From positions 24,555 through 88,554 of the forward strand of contig NZ_QFVS01000009.1 of NCBI RefSeq assembly GCF_003143955.1: DNA of 64,000 nt, given 5' to 3'. The translations under genes and the position numbers were made by a program. Source of the stretch: Kurthia zopfii (GTDB taxonomy: Bacteria > Bacillota > Bacilli > Bacillales_A > Planococcaceae). Under the pieces are notes generated by a model. That model was not told the origin of the DNA. It saw only the letters and a list, made by a program, of their open reading frames with translations, and searched no databases. Every line of letters starts with the position of its first letter. Within the stretch, counting starts at the first letter, position 1. Shown piece after piece: positions 30,226 to 41,500 of the stretch.

Positions 30226-30254
30226 TTGGGTTTTGCCCTTTCATGATGTAATAT
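30226..30254 (+). promoter_or_regulatory. candidate promoter for sdaAB
   Basis: TTGGGT-17-TAATAT, 36 bases before the start codon; weak match. Confidence 0.35.
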
Positions 30255-30289
30255 TGGTAAAGAGAATAGTATGCAAGGAGGAAAAAATC

Positions 30290-30952
30290 ATGAAATTTAC
30301 ATCTGTTTTTGATATTATAGGTCCCGTTATGATCGGACCATCCTCATCCCATACAGCAGGTGCTGCGCGCATCGGGCGTGTGGCGAGAGATTTATTTGGC
30401 AAACAACCGACTTGGGCAAAAATCCATCTTTATGGTTCGTTTGCAGAAACGTATAAAGGGCATGGTACGGATGTCGCGATTGTCGGTGGATTATTAGACT
30501 ATGATACGTATGATGAGCGTATTAAGACATCTTTTAAAGACGCTGAACGCTTAGGTCTTACTTTTGAATTCATCCCAGAAACGGGTAGTGTAGAACATCC
30601 TAATACAGCACGAATTGTTATTGGTGATGATGAGTCTGAATTAAGTATGGTCGGAATTTCTATCGGTGGTGGAGCAATTGAAATTACCGAATTAAATGGA
30701 TTCCCACTGCGTATGTCTGGCGGTATGGCAGCAATTCTAGTCGTACATAACGACCGAGCGGGAGTAGTTGCGAATGTCGCGGTATGTTTAGCAAACCATT
30801 CAATTAACATTGGACATATGGAAGTTTCACGAAAAGAGCGTGGCAATATGGCGTTAATGGTAATTGAAGTCGATCAAAATATTGCGCCGACTATTTTAGA
30901 AGAAATCGAGTTATTACCGAATATTACGAAGGTAACGAGAATAAAAAATTAG
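30290..30952 (+). CDS. sdaAB: L-serine dehydratase, beta subunit
   Basis: Regulatory/ligand-binding subunit of the iron-sulfur L-serine deaminase (serine to pyruvate plus ammonia). The N-terminal part contains IGPSSSHTAGAARIGR, the serine-binding loop. A C-terminal ACT domain (AILVVHNDRAGVVANVAVCLA...) is seen from about residue 145. It has 220 residues, the same as B. subtilis. ATG 30290 follows AAGGAGGAAAA; the reading frame extends upstream but without a ribosome binding site. The alpha subunit follows 12 bases later. Confidence 0.95.
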   Translation: MKFTSVFDIIGPVMIGPSSSHTAGAARIGRVARDLFGKQPTWAKIHLYGSFAETYKGHGTDVAIVGGLLDYDTYDERIKTSFKDAERLGLTFEFIPETGSVEHPNTARIVIGDDESELSMVGISIGGGAIEITELNGFPLRMSGGMAAILVVHNDRAGVVANVAVCLANHSINIGHMEVSRKERGNMALMVIEVDQNIAPTILEEIELLPNITKVTRIKN

Positions 30953-30964
30953 GAGGCAACTACG

Positions 30965-31861
30965 ATGGAAGTATTATTTCGCAATGTGCGTGATTTAGTA
31001 GAGCGTGCAGAAAATGAAAATAAATTAATTTCAGAAATTATGATTGAACAAGAGATGATCGTATCTGAAAGAACGCGTGAAGAAATTATGGAGCAGATGT
31101 ATCGTAATCTGGAAGTAATGGAAGCGGCAATAGAGCGTGGATTAAAAGGTGTACAATCGGTAACTGGTTTAACAGGCGGCGATGCAGTATTAATTCAAGC
31201 ATATATGAAAACTGGTAAATCATTATCAGGTGATTTATTACTAGATGCGGTTAGTAAAGCAGTTGCTACGAATGAAGTAAACGCAGCAATGGGGACGATT
31301 TGTGCTACACCAACAGCTGGTTCAGCAGGCGTAGTTCCAGGAGCGCTTTTTGCAGTGAAAAATAAATTAAATCCGACAAAAGATGAGATGGTTCGCTTCT
31401 TATTTACAGCGGGTGCTTTTGGTCAAGTTGTTGCCAATAATGCCATGATTTCTGGTGCAGCAGGCGGTTGTCAGGCAGAGGTAGGTTCAGCGGCAGCGAT
31501 GGCGGCGGCAGCAATTACAGAAATGGCAGGCGGATCACCACAACAAAGTGCGCATGCGTTCTCTATTTCATTGAAAAATATGCTAGGATTAGTATGTGAC
31601 CCAGTAGCGGGGCTTGTAGAAGTTCCATGTGTAAAACGTAATGCAATGGGTGCTGCCAATTCATTAGTATCAGCAGATATGGCTTTAGCAGGAGTCGAGA
31701 GTAGAATTCCTACAGATGAAGTAATAGATGCGATGTATCGAATTGGGCAAACAATGCCGGTAGCATTAAGAGAAACAGCACAAGGAGGACTCGCAGCAAC
31801 ACCGACTGGGAAATGGTTAGAAAAACGTATTTTCGGAGGTGCAGTAGCGAATCGTGGCTAG
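30965..31861 (+). CDS. sdaAA: L-serine dehydratase, alpha subunit
   Basis: Catalytic subunit carrying the oxygen-sensitive [4Fe-4S] cluster. Conserved family stretches are present: CATPTAGSAGVVPG, GGCQAEVGSAAAMAAAA and CDPVAGLVEVPCVKRN, with the cysteines expected to hold the cluster. It has 298 residues, normal. AGGAGG precedes the ATG. The 3' end overlaps the recG start by eight bases. Confidence 0.95.
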   Translation: MEVLFRNVRDLVERAENENKLISEIMIEQEMIVSERTREEIMEQMYRNLEVMEAAIERGLKGVQSVTGLTGGDAVLIQAYMKTGKSLSGDLLLDAVSKAVATNEVNAAMGTICATPTAGSAGVVPGALFAVKNKLNPTKDEMVRFLFTAGAFGQVVANNAMISGAAGGCQAEVGSAAAMAAAAITEMAGGSPQQSAHAFSISLKNMLGLVCDPVAGLVEVPCVKRNAMGAANSLVSADMALAGVESRIPTDEVIDAMYRIGQTMPVALRETAQGGLAATPTGKWLEKRIFGGAVANRG

Positions 31862-33902
31862 TGACTTAACACAGCCTGTCACCGAATTAAGTGGTGTTGG
31901 GAAAGCGGCGGCAGAAAACTTAGAAAGCATGAAAATACATACCGTTGAGGATTTAATTTGGACTTTTCCTTATCGGCATGAAGATTTTCGTCTGAAAGAT
32001 CTTGCGGAAACACCCCATAATGAAAGAGTTACTGTTGAGGGCAGAGTCGAAAGCGTACCAACAGTTCTTTTTCTTGGCAATAAAAAATCAAGATTACAAG
32101 TACAGATGTTAGCTGGTCGTCACCTGATTAAAGTCGTATTTTTTAACCAAGCGTATTTAAAAAATAAGCTTGAACCAGGGATGATGATCACAGTAACAGG
32201 TAAGTGGGATCGAGGGCGCCAAGTCATCAATGGGACTAGCGTCAATTTTGGCGACCAAAATGAACGAGCGGATTTTGAACCTGTTTATAGCGTAAAAGGG
32301 AAGCTTTCGCAAAAGAAATTCCGACATTTTATGAGGCAGGCGCTTGACCTTTACGGTGATCAAATCGCAGAAACATTACCGAATGAACTATTAGAAAAGT
32401 ATAAACTCGTACCAGTAACGGAAGCTTTGGAAGGGATTCATTTCCCGAAAAATCTTGATGAGACGAAGCAGTCGAGAAGACGATTCGTTTATGAGGAGTT
32501 ATTACAATTCCAATTGAAAATTCAAACACTTCGTAAATCTCGAAAAGAAGATGAGCAAGGGACGAGTATTCATTATGACCTTGAAAAATTAAAATCATTT
32601 TTCGAGTCACTTCCATATGAACTAACTGGCGCGCAAAAGCGAGTGGTGAATGAAATATGCAAGGATTTACTCGTCCCACATCGTATGAACCGCCTTTTAC
32701 AAGGTGATGTAGGTTCGGGGAAAACAGTCGTAGCAGCGGCGATGTTATATGCAGCAGTTACGGCTGGTTTCCAAGGTGCGCTAATGGCTCCTACAGAGAT
32801 ATTAGCTGAACAACATGCGGATAGCTTTAGTGAATGGTTGGAACCGCTAGGAATCAATATGGCTTTATTAACTGGTTCAACTAAAGCAAAAGCGAGAAGA
32901 GAAATCTTGGAGAGACTATCGACAGGTGAAATCGATATCGTTATGGGGACGCATGCATTAATTCAGCCAGACGTTATTTTTAAGCGACTTGGTTTAGTAA
33001 TCACGGATGAGCAACATCGATTCGGTGTAGAGCAGCGTCGTATATTGAAAGAGAAGGGTGAAAATCCAGATGTTCTCTTTATGACGGCTACGCCAATCCC
33101 ACGTACATTGTCGATTACTGCATTCGGAGAGATGGACGTATCCATCATCGATGAATTACCAGCAGGTCGTAAGGAAATCGAAACGCATTGGTTGAAGCAT
33201 GAGCAGTTTAATCAAGTACTTCAAAAATTAGAAGCGGAACTTCGCGCTGGTAGACAGGCGTATGTCATCTGCCCTTTAATTGAAGAATCGGATAAACTCG
33301 ATGTTCAAAATGCGGTTGATGTATTCCAACAACTTTCAACTGTATTCCATAACAAATACAATGTAGGACTCATGCATGGTCGACTTCACTCGAACGACAA
33401 GGACGCTGTTATGCGTGAGTTTAGTGAAGGGAACTTACAAGTATTAGTATCAACGACTGTAGTCGAAGTAGGTGTGAACGTACCGAATGCGACATTTATG
33501 GTCATTTATGATGCTGAAAGATTTGGTCTTGCTCAACTTCACCAATTAAGAGGTCGTGTCGGTCGTGGCGAACATCAATCATACTGTATTTTGCTAGCTG
33601 ATCCTAAAAGTGATGAAGGAAAAGAACGTATGATTTCGATGGTTGAGATGACAGATGGCTTTAGATTAGCAGAGAAAGACTTAGAATTAAGAGGACCTGG
33701 TGACTTCTTTGGACGTAAACAAAGTGGCTTGCCAGAATTTAAAGTAGCGGATTTAGTACATGATTATCGCGCCTTAGAAACAGCCCGTCAAGATGCGGTT
33801 CAACTCGTTTCGGATGATGAATTTTGGACGCATGAACGCTACGCAAATTTAAGAAAAACACTTGAGCAGTCGGGTGTTCTCGACGGCGAAAGAATTGACT
33901 AA
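31854..33902 (+). CDS. recG: ATP-dependent DNA helicase RecG
   Basis: Branch-migration helicase that remodels stalled forks and Holliday junctions. The N-terminal wedge/OB domain starts with an HhH-like ELSGVGKAAAENL. The helicase core has Walker A GDVGSGKTV (near residue 285), DEQH (near 385) and motif VI LHQLRGRVGRGE. A C-terminal TRG region (DLELRGPGDFFGRKQSG) follows. It has 682 residues. The GTG start lies inside the end of sdaAA, with GGAGGT about 13 bases upstream, a slightly long spacing; the product aligns with family N-termini. Confidence 0.95.
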   Translation: MASDLTQPVTELSGVGKAAAENLESMKIHTVEDLIWTFPYRHEDFRLKDLAETPHNERVTVEGRVESVPTVLFLGNKKSRLQVQMLAGRHLIKVVFFNQAYLKNKLEPGMMITVTGKWDRGRQVINGTSVNFGDQNERADFEPVYSVKGKLSQKKFRHFMRQALDLYGDQIAETLPNELLEKYKLVPVTEALEGIHFPKNLDETKQSRRRFVYEELLQFQLKIQTLRKSRKEDEQGTSIHYDLEKLKSFFESLPYELTGAQKRVVNEICKDLLVPHRMNRLLQGDVGSGKTVVAAAMLYAAVTAGFQGALMAPTEILAEQHADSFSEWLEPLGINMALLTGSTKAKARREILERLSTGEIDIVMGTHALIQPDVIFKRLGLVITDEQHRFGVEQRRILKEKGENPDVLFMTATPIPRTLSITAFGEMDVSIIDELPAGRKEIETHWLKHEQFNQVLQKLEAELRAGRQAYVICPLIEESDKLDVQNAVDVFQQLSTVFHNKYNVGLMHGRLHSNDKDAVMREFSEGNLQVLVSTTVVEVGVNVPNATFMVIYDAERFGLAQLHQLRGRVGRGEHQSYCILLADPKSDEGKERMISMVEMTDGFRLAEKDLELRGPGDFFGRKQSGLPEFKVADLVHDYRALETARQDAVQLVSDDEFWTHERYANLRKTLEQSGVLDGERID

Positions 33903-33907
33903 TAGAA

Positions 33908-33957
33908 GGGGATGCGCGTCGTTTTTAAAAACAACACTTGCATTCTCTTTTTTATAT
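33908..33957 (+). terminator. probable terminator of recG overlapping the fapR promoter
   Basis: GGGGATGC can pair fully with GCATTCTC (wobbles included) around an inner GTTTTT/AAAAAC, followed by TTTTTTAT. The right arm and T run include the fapR -35 region. Confidence 0.55.
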
Positions 33958-33966
33958 TTATATACT
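33938..33966 (+). promoter_or_regulatory. sigma-A-like promoter of the fap-pls-fab operon
   Basis: TTGCAT and TATACT separated by exactly 17 bases; 36 bases from -10 to the fapR start. Confidence 0.75.
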
Positions 33967-33969
33967 GAT

Positions 33970-33989
33970 ATTAGTACCAAGTGCTAATT
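33970..33989. promoter_or_regulatory. FapR operator
   Basis: Inverted repeat ATTAGTACCAAGTGCTAAT (arms TTAGTAC / GTGCTAA) just after the -10, covering the likely transcription start. It has the form of known FapR boxes, so the operon is expected to be autorepressed and induced by malonyl-CoA. Confidence 0.85.
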
Positions 33990-34001
33990 AAGGGGCGGAA
34001 A

Positions 34002-34586
34002 ATGACAATGAAGTATTCAAAAAAAGATCGACAAAAATTGTTAACACAAACCATAGAAGACAACCCATTCGTAACAGACGATCAACTTGCAGAGAAGTTT
34101 AATGTAAGTGTTCAAACGATTCGTCTTGATCGAATGGAACTTTCAATCCCAGAGCTACGTGAACGTATTAAGGATGTAGCAGCACATAATTTTGAAAATG
34201 AAGTAAAGACTTTACCAATTGATGAAGTAATCGGAGAAATTATCGATATTGATTTAGACGATCGTGCTATCTCACTATTCGACGTTCAAGACGAACATGT
34301 ATTTCAACGAAATGGCATCGCACGAGGACATCACTTATTTGCACAAGCAAACTCATTGGCTGTGGCAGTAATCGATGATGACTTAGCTCTAACTGTAAAA
34401 TCTGAATTAACATATAATAAGCCAGTTCATGCTGGTAATCGAGTAATCGCAAAAGCAATCGTAACAGGCCGCGATGACGCAAGGAACCGTACATTTGTTA
34501 CTGTGACTTCTTCAGTTGAAGGGAAGACTGTTTTCACAGGACAATTTGAAATGTACCGAACGAAGGGTAAAGGTGAGCGAAAATGA
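34002..34586 (+). CDS. fapR: fatty acid/phospholipid biosynthesis repressor FapR
   Basis: Global repressor of fatty acid and phospholipid genes; malonyl-CoA binding releases it from DNA. The N-terminal winged-helix ([21 protein letters not shown]) is followed by a hotdog-fold effector domain (from about residue 75, [20 protein letters not shown]). The start is either ATG 34002 or ATG 34008; the first is better spaced from AAGGGG and gives 194 residues. The reading frame continues upstream through the operator and is not coding there. It overlaps plsX by four bases. Confidence 0.95.
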   Translation: MTMKYSKKDRQKLLTQTIEDNPFVTDDQLAEKFNVSVQTIRLDRMELSIPELRERIKDVAAHNFENEVKTLPIDEVIGEIIDIDLDDRAISLFDVQDEHVFQRNGIARGHHLFAQANSLAVAVIDDDLALTVKSELTYNKPVHAGNRVIAKAIVTGRDDARNRTFVTVTSSVEGKTVFTGQFEMYRTKGKGERK

Positions 34587-35572
34587 AAATAGCAATTGAT
34601 GGAATGGGCGGAGATCACGCTCCAAAGGAAATTTTGGAAGGTGTTTTTCAAGCAGTAGAAGACTTTCAAGATATTGAGTTTTTAGTATATGGTGATGAAG
34701 CGAAAATGGCACCCTATTTGAAATCACATAATCGCGTTAAAGTGATTCACTGTGCTGAAGTAATCGAAGGTACGGATGAGCCAGTGCGAGCTGTTCGCCG
34801 TAAAAAAGATGCTTCAATGGTGAAGATGGCTCATGCTGTAGCTGATGGCGAAGCGGATGCTTGCGTATCAGCAGGGAATACAGGGGCATTAATGGCTGCG
34901 GGACTATTCGTTGTTCACCGCATTGATGGTATTGACCGTCCTGCGCTTTCAACAACTTTACCAACACTTGATGGTGCTGGTTTTGATATGTTGGATTTAG
35001 GTGCAAATGCGGATGCAAAACCTGAAAACCTTCTTCAATATGCCATTATGGGTAGTATTTATGCGAAAAAAGTACGCGGAATTGAAAAACCAACAGTTGG
35101 TTTATTAAATATCGGTACGGAAGAGAAAAAAGGTAATGACTTAACAAAACACGCATTTACTTTATTAAAAGAATGTGAAGATATTCATTTTATCGGCAAT
35201 GTGGAAGCACGTGAATTATTAAATCACGTTGCAGATGTTGTTGTAACGGATGGCTTCACAGGAAATATGGTTTTAAAAACGATCGAAGGCGTAGCTGGGA
35301 ATATGTTTTCAATGTTGAAAGATGCTTTTATGTCTTCAACAAAAACGAAACTTGCGGCTGTTATGATGAAAAATAATCTAAAAGAAATCAAAACGAAAAT
35401 GGATTATACAGAGTACGGTGGTGCGGCATTATTCGGACTTAAAGCGCCGGTAGTAAAAGCACACGGTTCATCAAATGCAAAAGCATTCTACAGTGCCATT
35501 CGCCAAACACATTTAATGGTTGAACATGAAGTATGTGAAACGATCGATTCTACTATCTCAAAGGAGAATTAA
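34583..35572 (+). CDS. plsX: phosphate acyltransferase PlsX
   Basis: Converts acyl-ACP plus phosphate to acyl-phosphate, the donor used by PlsY for glycerol-3-phosphate acylation. The conserved start [24 protein letters not shown] and [10 protein letters not shown] segments are present. It has 329 residues. It starts in an ATGA overlap with fapR and is followed by fabD after one base. It works on the membrane surface between fatty acid synthesis and phospholipid synthesis. Confidence 0.96.
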   Translation: MKIAIDGMGGDHAPKEILEGVFQAVEDFQDIEFLVYGDEAKMAPYLKSHNRVKVIHCAEVIEGTDEPVRAVRRKKDASMVKMAHAVADGEADACVSAGNTGALMAAGLFVVHRIDGIDRPALSTTLPTLDGAGFDMLDLGANADAKPENLLQYAIMGSIYAKKVRGIEKPTVGLLNIGTEEKKGNDLTKHAFTLLKECEDIHFIGNVEARELLNHVADVVVTDGFTGNMVLKTIEGVAGNMFSMLKDAFMSSTKTKLAAVMMKNNLKEIKTKMDYTEYGGAALFGLKAPVVKAHGSSNAKAFYSAIRQTHLMVEHEVCETIDSTISKEN

Positions 35573-35573
35573 C

Positions 35574-36533
35574 ATGACAAAAATCGCTTTTATTTTTCCA
35601 GGACAAGGTTCACAAACAGTAGGTATGGGTGCAGAATTAATTGCGTCAAATGACAGCAGCAAGAAATTTTATACAGAGGCGGATTCATTGCTTGGATTCG
35701 ACCTTTCTAAATTGATGTTAGAAGGCCCACAAGAAGAGCTAACATTAACATATCATGCGCAACCAGCGTTATTAACAACAGGAGTAATGATTGCAGAACA
35801 ACTCGTTCAAAATGGCATTACACCAAGTTTTACTGCAGGACATAGTTTAGGTGAATATTCAGCATTAGTAGCATCTGGCGTGATGAAATTTGAAGATGCG
35901 GTAATGGCTGTACATAGACGCGGTTTATTTATGAATGATGCAGTTCCAGCAGGTCAAGGTTCGATGGCAGCAATTCTAGGATTAGATGCGGAAGCTTTAA
36001 AAGTAGTGACGGATCAAGTAACAGCTGATTTAGGTGAAGTTGTACAATTAGCAAACTTGAATTGTCCAGGACAAATCGTTATTTCAGGTACTGCAAAAGC
36101 AGTTGAAGTAGCGAGCGAAAAAGCGAAAGAAGCGGGTGCTAGAAGAGCTTTACCTCTAGTCGTAAGTGGTCCTTTCCACTCGGAATTAATGCGTCCAGCA
36201 GCTTCGAAATTACAAGAGATGCTTGCAGGGATTCAAATGTCGGATGCTCAAACACCTGTCATTGCAAATGTTACTGCGCAATCAGTTACTTCAGCAGCTG
36301 AAATCCGTGGCCTATTAGTGGAACAACTGTATTCGCCAGTACGCTGGGAAGAAACAGTGCGCCAATTAATCGCAGAAGGTGTAGATACTTTCATCGAATG
36401 TGGTCCAGGAAAAGTATTAAGTGGTTTAGTTAAAAAAGTAGATCGTAAATTAGCGACATACTGTGTATATGATGAAGCATCATTACAAGCAGTAGTTGAA
36501 GCTTCAAAGGAGTGGGCAGTCAATGAAATTTAA
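35574..36533 (+). CDS. fabD: malonyl-CoA:ACP transacylase
   Basis: Loads malonyl groups onto ACP for fatty acid elongation. Catalytic Ser91 sits in [10 protein letters not shown]; the second conserved His is in SGPFHSELM. The N-terminal FPGQGSQ motif is present. It has 319 residues from ATG 35574, preceded by AAAGGAGAA; longer frames reach back into plsX without support. The end overlaps fabG by 11 bases. Confidence 0.96.
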   Translation: MTKIAFIFPGQGSQTVGMGAELIASNDSSKKFYTEADSLLGFDLSKLMLEGPQEELTLTYHAQPALLTTGVMIAEQLVQNGITPSFTAGHSLGEYSALVASGVMKFEDAVMAVHRRGLFMNDAVPAGQGSMAAILGLDAEALKVVTDQVTADLGEVVQLANLNCPGQIVISGTAKAVEVASEKAKEAGARRALPLVVSGPFHSELMRPAASKLQEMLAGIQMSDAQTPVIANVTAQSVTSAAEIRGLLVEQLYSPVRWEETVRQLIAEGVDTFIECGPGKVLSGLVKKVDRKLATYCVYDEASLQAVVEASKEWAVNEI

Positions 36534-37266
36534 TGGACAAGCAGCAATCGTAACAGGTGCATCTCGTGGAATTGGCCGCGAAATCGCACTGAAATTAGCA
36601 AATGAAGGTGCCAAAGTAGTTGTGAACTACAGTGGTTCGAAAGACAAAGCTGAAGCAGTAGTGGCAGAAATTATTGCAAATGGCGGCGAAGCAATCGTAC
36701 ACCAAGCAAATGTTGCAGTTGCAGATGAAGTTAAAGGATTGATTGATGCGACAATGGAAGCATTCGGCTCAATTGATATTCTTGTAAATAATGCAGGAAT
36801 TACGCGCGATAATTTAATTATGCGTATGAAGGAAGAAGATTGGGATTCTGTCATCGACACGAATTTAAAATCGGTATTCCTATGCACGAAAGCGGTAAGT
36901 CGCCAAATGATGAAACAACGTAAAGGAAGTATCGTAAATGTCGCTTCAATCGTTGGTGTGGCAGGTAATGCTGGCCAAGCCAATTATGTTGCTTCTAAAG
37001 CGGGTGTAATCGGTTTAACGAAAACAACTGCGAAAGAATTCGCTCCACGTAATATCCGTGTAAATGCGATTGCACCTGGTTTTATCGAAACTGAAATGAC
37101 AGATGCATTGCCTGAAGATATTAAAACAGCTATGCTTACTCAAATTCCACTTGCGAAACTTGGTCAAGCGGAAGAAGTAGCGAAAGTTGTCGCATTTTTA
37201 GCATCAGAAGAAGCGAGTTATATGACTGGCCAAACACTTCACGTAGATGGCGGAATGGTGATGTAA
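36523..37266 (+). CDS. fabG: 3-oxoacyl-ACP reductase
   Basis: NADPH-dependent short-chain dehydrogenase that reduces 3-ketoacyl-ACP in fatty acid elongation. It has the cofactor motif [10 protein letters not shown], the NNAGITRD loop and active-site Tyr155/Lys159 in NYVASKAG. It has 247 residues. AAAGGAGTGG lies inside fabD just before the ATG. It is followed by acpP with its own additional promoter. Confidence 0.96.
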   Translation: MKFNGQAAIVTGASRGIGREIALKLANEGAKVVVNYSGSKDKAEAVVAEIIANGGEAIVHQANVAVADEVKGLIDATMEAFGSIDILVNNAGITRDNLIMRMKEEDWDSVIDTNLKSVFLCTKAVSRQMMKQRKGSIVNVASIVGVAGNAGQANYVASKAGVIGLTKTTAKEFAPRNIRVNAIAPGFIETEMTDALPEDIKTAMLTQIPLAKLGQAEEVAKVVAFLASEEASYMTGQTLHVDGGMVM

Positions 37267-37293
37267 CTTTTACGTTAATTAAACGGAAATTTA

Positions 37294-37322
37294 TTTTCAT
37301 TAACGTACAGGAATGTTATACT
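37294..37322 (+). promoter_or_regulatory. candidate promoter for acpP
   Basis: Extended -10 TGTTATACT with a weak TTTTCA 17 bases upstream, in the 113-base fabG-acpP gap. Extra transcription would suit the high demand for ACP. Confidence 0.5.
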
Positions 37323-37379
37323 AACAAAAAAGTGGTCTTACCATTTTAATGAGATAATAATTGAGGGGAGGTGAGTATT

Positions 37380-37616
37380 TTGGCTACAGTATTTGAACGC
37401 GTATCAAAAGTTGTTGTTGACCGTCTTGGTGTTGACGAAAGCGAAGTGAAATTAGAAGCTTCTTTCAAAGACGATCTAGGTGCAGACTCACTAGATGTTG
37501 TTGAATTAGTTATGGAACTTGAAGAAGAGTTCGATATGCAAATTGAAGATGAAGATGCAGAAAAAATTTCTACAGTTGGAACAGCAGTTTCATTCATCGA
37601 AAGCAAAATTGGCTAA
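37380..37616 (+). CDS. acpP: acyl carrier protein
   Basis: Acidic 78-residue carrier of growing acyl chains. Ser37 in the motif [10 protein letters not shown] carries 4'-phosphopantetheine. The start is TTG, six bases after a strong GGGGAGGTGA, giving [12 protein letters not shown], which aligns with Bacillus ACP. A GTG nine bases earlier lies in the ribosome binding site. Closes the fap operon; a strong hairpin follows. Confidence 0.97.
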   Translation: MATVFERVSKVVVDRLGVDESEVKLEASFKDDLGADSLDVVELVMELEEEFDMQIEDEDAEKISTVGTAVSFIESKIG

Positions 37617-37669
37617 TTAAATACATATCGCTATTATAGTGATATCATTTAGATACCGAAATAATTAAG

Positions 37670-37730
37670 GGCTATCAAAGTCGTCAATGTACTGCTTTCA
37701 GTACAAAAGACGCTTCGATAGTTCTTTTTT
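37670..37730 (+). terminator. intrinsic terminator of fapR-acpP operon
   Basis: Long compound hairpin. The inner stem is GTACTG / CAGTAC, then CGTC / GACG, then an outer GGCTATC / GATAGTT, followed by CTTTTTT. Confidence 0.75.
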
Positions 37731-37740
37731 GCAATAAATT

Positions 37741-37769
37741 TTGCACTATTAGCTAGAAACGAGTAAAAT
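37741..37769 (+). promoter_or_regulatory. sigma-A-like promoter of rnc-smc-ftsY
   Basis: TTGCAC-17-TAAAAT, 42 bases before the rnc start. Confidence 0.65.
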
Positions 37770-37811
37770 TAACGATGTACGTAAAGCAAACATAATAAGA
37801 AGGTTGATAAA

Positions 37812-38564
37812 ATGAGAATTGAAGAATTATCTCAAAAAAACGGAGCAATACCAGAACAAGCAAAAGAAAAATTTGAAGAATTACAGAAACAACTAGGTTT
37901 GTTCTTTGACAACAAAAACCTACTATACAATGCTTTCACTCACTCTTCATTCGTCAACGAACATAGACGACGAAATTTTGAAGATAACGAAAGACTAGAG
38001 TTTTTAGGTGATGCTGTATTAGAGCTAACTGTTTCTAAGTTTTTATTCCTAATGTTTCCTAAGATGACGGAAGGCGAATTAACTAAATTACGCGCAGCGA
38101 TCGTATGTGAACCTTCACTTGTGGTATTTGCTAACGAATTGAAATTTGGTCATTATGTCCTTTTAGGAAAAGGTGAGGAAATTACAGGTGGTCGTGAGCG
38201 TCCAGCTTTACTTGCGGATTGCTTTGAAGCGTTCGTAGGTGCATTATATTTAGACCAAGGTTTAGAAACAGTTGTAGGATTTTTGGAAAAAGTCGTATTT
38301 CCTAAAGTTGAGCTCGGTACTTTTTCTACTGTAGTAGACTTTAAAAGTCAATTACAAGAAATGGTCCAGCAGTCCAATTCAGGCGTATTAGCCTATGAAA
38401 TTGTGAAGGAAAACGGTCCTGCACATAATCGTACATTCGTATCGAGCGTCACTTTAAGCGGTGAAGTTCTTGGTGAAGGTCACGGTAAATCGAAGAAGGA
38501 AGCTGAACAGAAAGCTGCACAAACTGCAATGAGTGCGCTGAAGAAACAGACTCCGAAGGGATAG
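37812..38564 (+). CDS. rnc: ribonuclease III
   Basis: Double-strand-specific endonuclease for rRNA and SRP RNA processing and decay of structured RNAs. The signature [14 protein letters not shown] holds catalytic acidic residues; further metal ligands are in [17 protein letters not shown]-terminal dsRBD ([12 protein letters not shown]...[17 protein letters not shown]) begins near residue 175. It has 250 residues. AGAAGG precedes the ATG. smc follows after 13 bases. Confidence 0.97.
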   Translation: MRIEELSQKNGAIPEQAKEKFEELQKQLGLFFDNKNLLYNAFTHSSFVNEHRRRNFEDNERLEFLGDAVLELTVSKFLFLMFPKMTEGELTKLRAAIVCEPSLVVFANELKFGHYVLLGKGEEITGGRERPALLADCFEAFVGALYLDQGLETVVGFLEKVVFPKVELGTFSTVVDFKSQLQEMVQQSNSGVLAYEIVKENGPAHNRTFVSSVTLSGEVLGEGHGKSKKEAEQKAAQTAMSALKKQTPKG

Positions 38565-38577
38565 GATGGGATGAATT

Positions 38578-41500
38578 TTGTATCTTAAACGGCTAGAAGT
38601 GATTGGTTTCAAATCTTTCGCTGAACGAGTTGGCATTGATTTCGTTTCAGGTGTTACAGCAGTTGTTGGACCGAATGGTAGCGGCAAAAGTAATGTAACG
38701 GATGCTATTCGTTGGGTGTTAGGTGAACAATCCGCTAAATCATTACGTGGCGCAAAAATGGAAGATGTTATTTTTGCAGGTAGTGAATCACGAAAACCGC
38801 TTAATTTTGCAGAAGTATCTCTTGTATTAGATAACGAGGATGAGCGCTTACCAATTCCATACAATGAAGTAAGCGTTACGCGTCGTGTCTATCGTTCTGG
38901 TGAAAGTGAATATTTATTGAATAAACAAGCATGTCGCTTAAAAGACATTACAGACCTCTTTCTAGATTCAGGTTTAGGGAAAGAGGCCTTCTCTATAATT
39001 TCACAAGGTAGAGTAGATGAAATTTTAAATAGTAAACCGGATGATCGTCGTGCGATTTTCGAAGAAGCTGCAGGTGTTTTGAAATATAAAAAACGCCGTA
39101 AAAAAGCGGAACATAAGCTTTTCGAAACGGATGATAATTTACACCGTGTGCTAGATATTTTGCATGAATTAGACGAACGAATTGAACCACTTCAAATTCA
39201 AGCATCTGCTGCAAAAGACTATTTAGAAATGAAATCGACGTTACGTGAATTTGATATTGGCGTGTTAATTCATGATATTGAATCGATTGACGAACAATTA
39301 CAAGAACTTCTTCAAAACAAGCAAGGACTTGATAAAAATGAACAACAGCAACTTCATGAAATCCAACGAGCAGAAGTGAATCTTTCGAATGTGAAAGATA
39401 CTTTAATGCAATTGAATGTTTCGATTGATTTAGATCAGCAACGTGCCGTTCAAGTTGGTGAAGATTATGTACGATTACAAGGTGATCAAAAGCTATTTGC
39501 TGAAAAGCAAAAGAATGCTTCTGAACAATTAGCGAAATTAAAAGCCTCTTTACAACAAGCGATTGAACATAAAGAGAGTTGGCAGAAAACGCTACTTGAA
39601 AAAGAGTTAAAGCATACGGATGCAAAAAATAAATTAACTGTTCTTCGACAAGAAGTAAAACAGTTAGAAAATAGTTTGAATCGCTCTACAGATGAATTGA
39701 ATGCAGATATTGAAGATAAGAAGAGTACATACATTGACCTTCTAAGTCAAAAAGCGGCAATGAATAATGAATTAACGAGTATCGAACTACAGATTAATCA
39801 ACAATTACAATCTGATGAGCGCATGACGACTAAATCGACTGTCTTACAATCTGATTTAGATGTTGCGAAGGAGCAATTGGCGACGATTGAGCCTTTATTA
39901 AATGCTGTCAAAAAAGAATTAGCTGAACAATTACAAGATTATGAAGCGACTCAAAAAAACTTGAAGCATGAAAAAGCGCAATATGAAGAAAAGCGTAAAC
40001 TTTTATATGAAGGCTATCGTGAGCTGGAACAATTACGCTCAAGACGTGATACTTTGGCAGAGCTTGAAGCAGATTTTGCTGGATTCTATCAAGGTGTAAA
40101 AGCTGTCTTAAAAGCGCGTGAGAACAACCAATTAAGCGGAGTTCACGGTGCTGTAGCAGAACTGATTCAAGTGGATGGAGAGTATTCTAAAGCGATTGAA
40201 ACAGCTTTAGGCGCAGCGACACAGCATATTGTCATGGATACAGATCAAGAAGCGAAATCGGCTATTCGTTTCCTTAAACAGAAACAAGCAGGTAGAGCGA
40301 CTTTCTTACCGATGAATATTATGAAATCGCGTAAAATTTCTCGTCATACGATTCAATCAGCTGTCGATCATCCAGCGTTTGTGAATACAGCAGATGAAAT
40401 CGTTACATTTGATGAGAAGTTCCGTACAATCGCCGAGCATTTACTAGGGCATATTATTATTGCGAAAGATCTTGATGGCGCTACGCAAATTGCGAAGTTC
40501 GTCAATTATCGTTACCGTGTTGTAACGGTGGATGGTGATGTCGTGAATGCCGGTGGTTCAATGACTGGTGGCGGTGCGAATAAGCAACAAAGCACAGTGT
40601 TCAACCGTAAAGCTGAATTAGAAACATTAGAAGATAAGCTGAAGATGATTAATGAAGCGGTTCAAAAAGCAGAGAAAATCGTTGCTGAATGGGAATCGAA
40701 ATCTATTTCATCTGCTGGTCTTTTAGAAGTTCAGCGAGATCACGGTGAACAATTACGCAAAAAAGAACTTGAATTAGAAGAACAGTATCGTACTTTTAAA
40801 TCAAATATTTCTATGACGCAACAAAGTTTATCAATTTACGGATCAGAGCAACAAGATGCGACTTCAAGACATTCTGAATTAGTTTTAAAACAAGAAGGTT
40901 TAAAAGCAACATTAATCCAGTTGAATGAGCAAATTACGAATGTAGATTTAGAAGTAACTAAATTAAATGAATTGAAACTGCAATCTGAATCAGCGAGAGA
41001 TGAATTGATGAATGAACTGGCGAATAAGCGGGAAAGTAGCGCACAAGCTGCCGGTAAGTTTGAATCGATTCAAATTTCTACAGAAGAAACGCGTGGCCAT
41101 TTCGAAAAAGCAGCACAAGAAGTGGCTCACTTACGCCGTGAAATTGATTTCGTCACAAATGGTGAATTACCGAATGATATGACGGTGGAAGATTTCCAAG
41201 CGAAAATCGCTACGCAACTTGTAGAAAAACAAAATTTAGAAACTTTAATCAAAAATAATGTCGAAAAACGTGCAACACTACAAGGTCAATTGGATACAGA
41301 AACAGAGCAATTGAAAGAATTACAGCGCGTTCATCGCAATTTAGTCGAAGCTCAAACAGCTACGAAAGTGAAAATCGGTAAATTCGAAGTACAACGTGAA
41401 AATAGTGTGGAACAATTGATGCAAAACTACGAATTAACATTTGAAGCAGCACAGTTAGAACCAGCTTTAGAAGTTGATTTAGAAACAGCTCGTAGAAAAG

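Noticed and set aside
38993..39625. 210-codon minus-strand open frame inside smc
   Set aside because: Fully antisense to a conserved coding sequence, no start signals; a shadow of smc codon usage.
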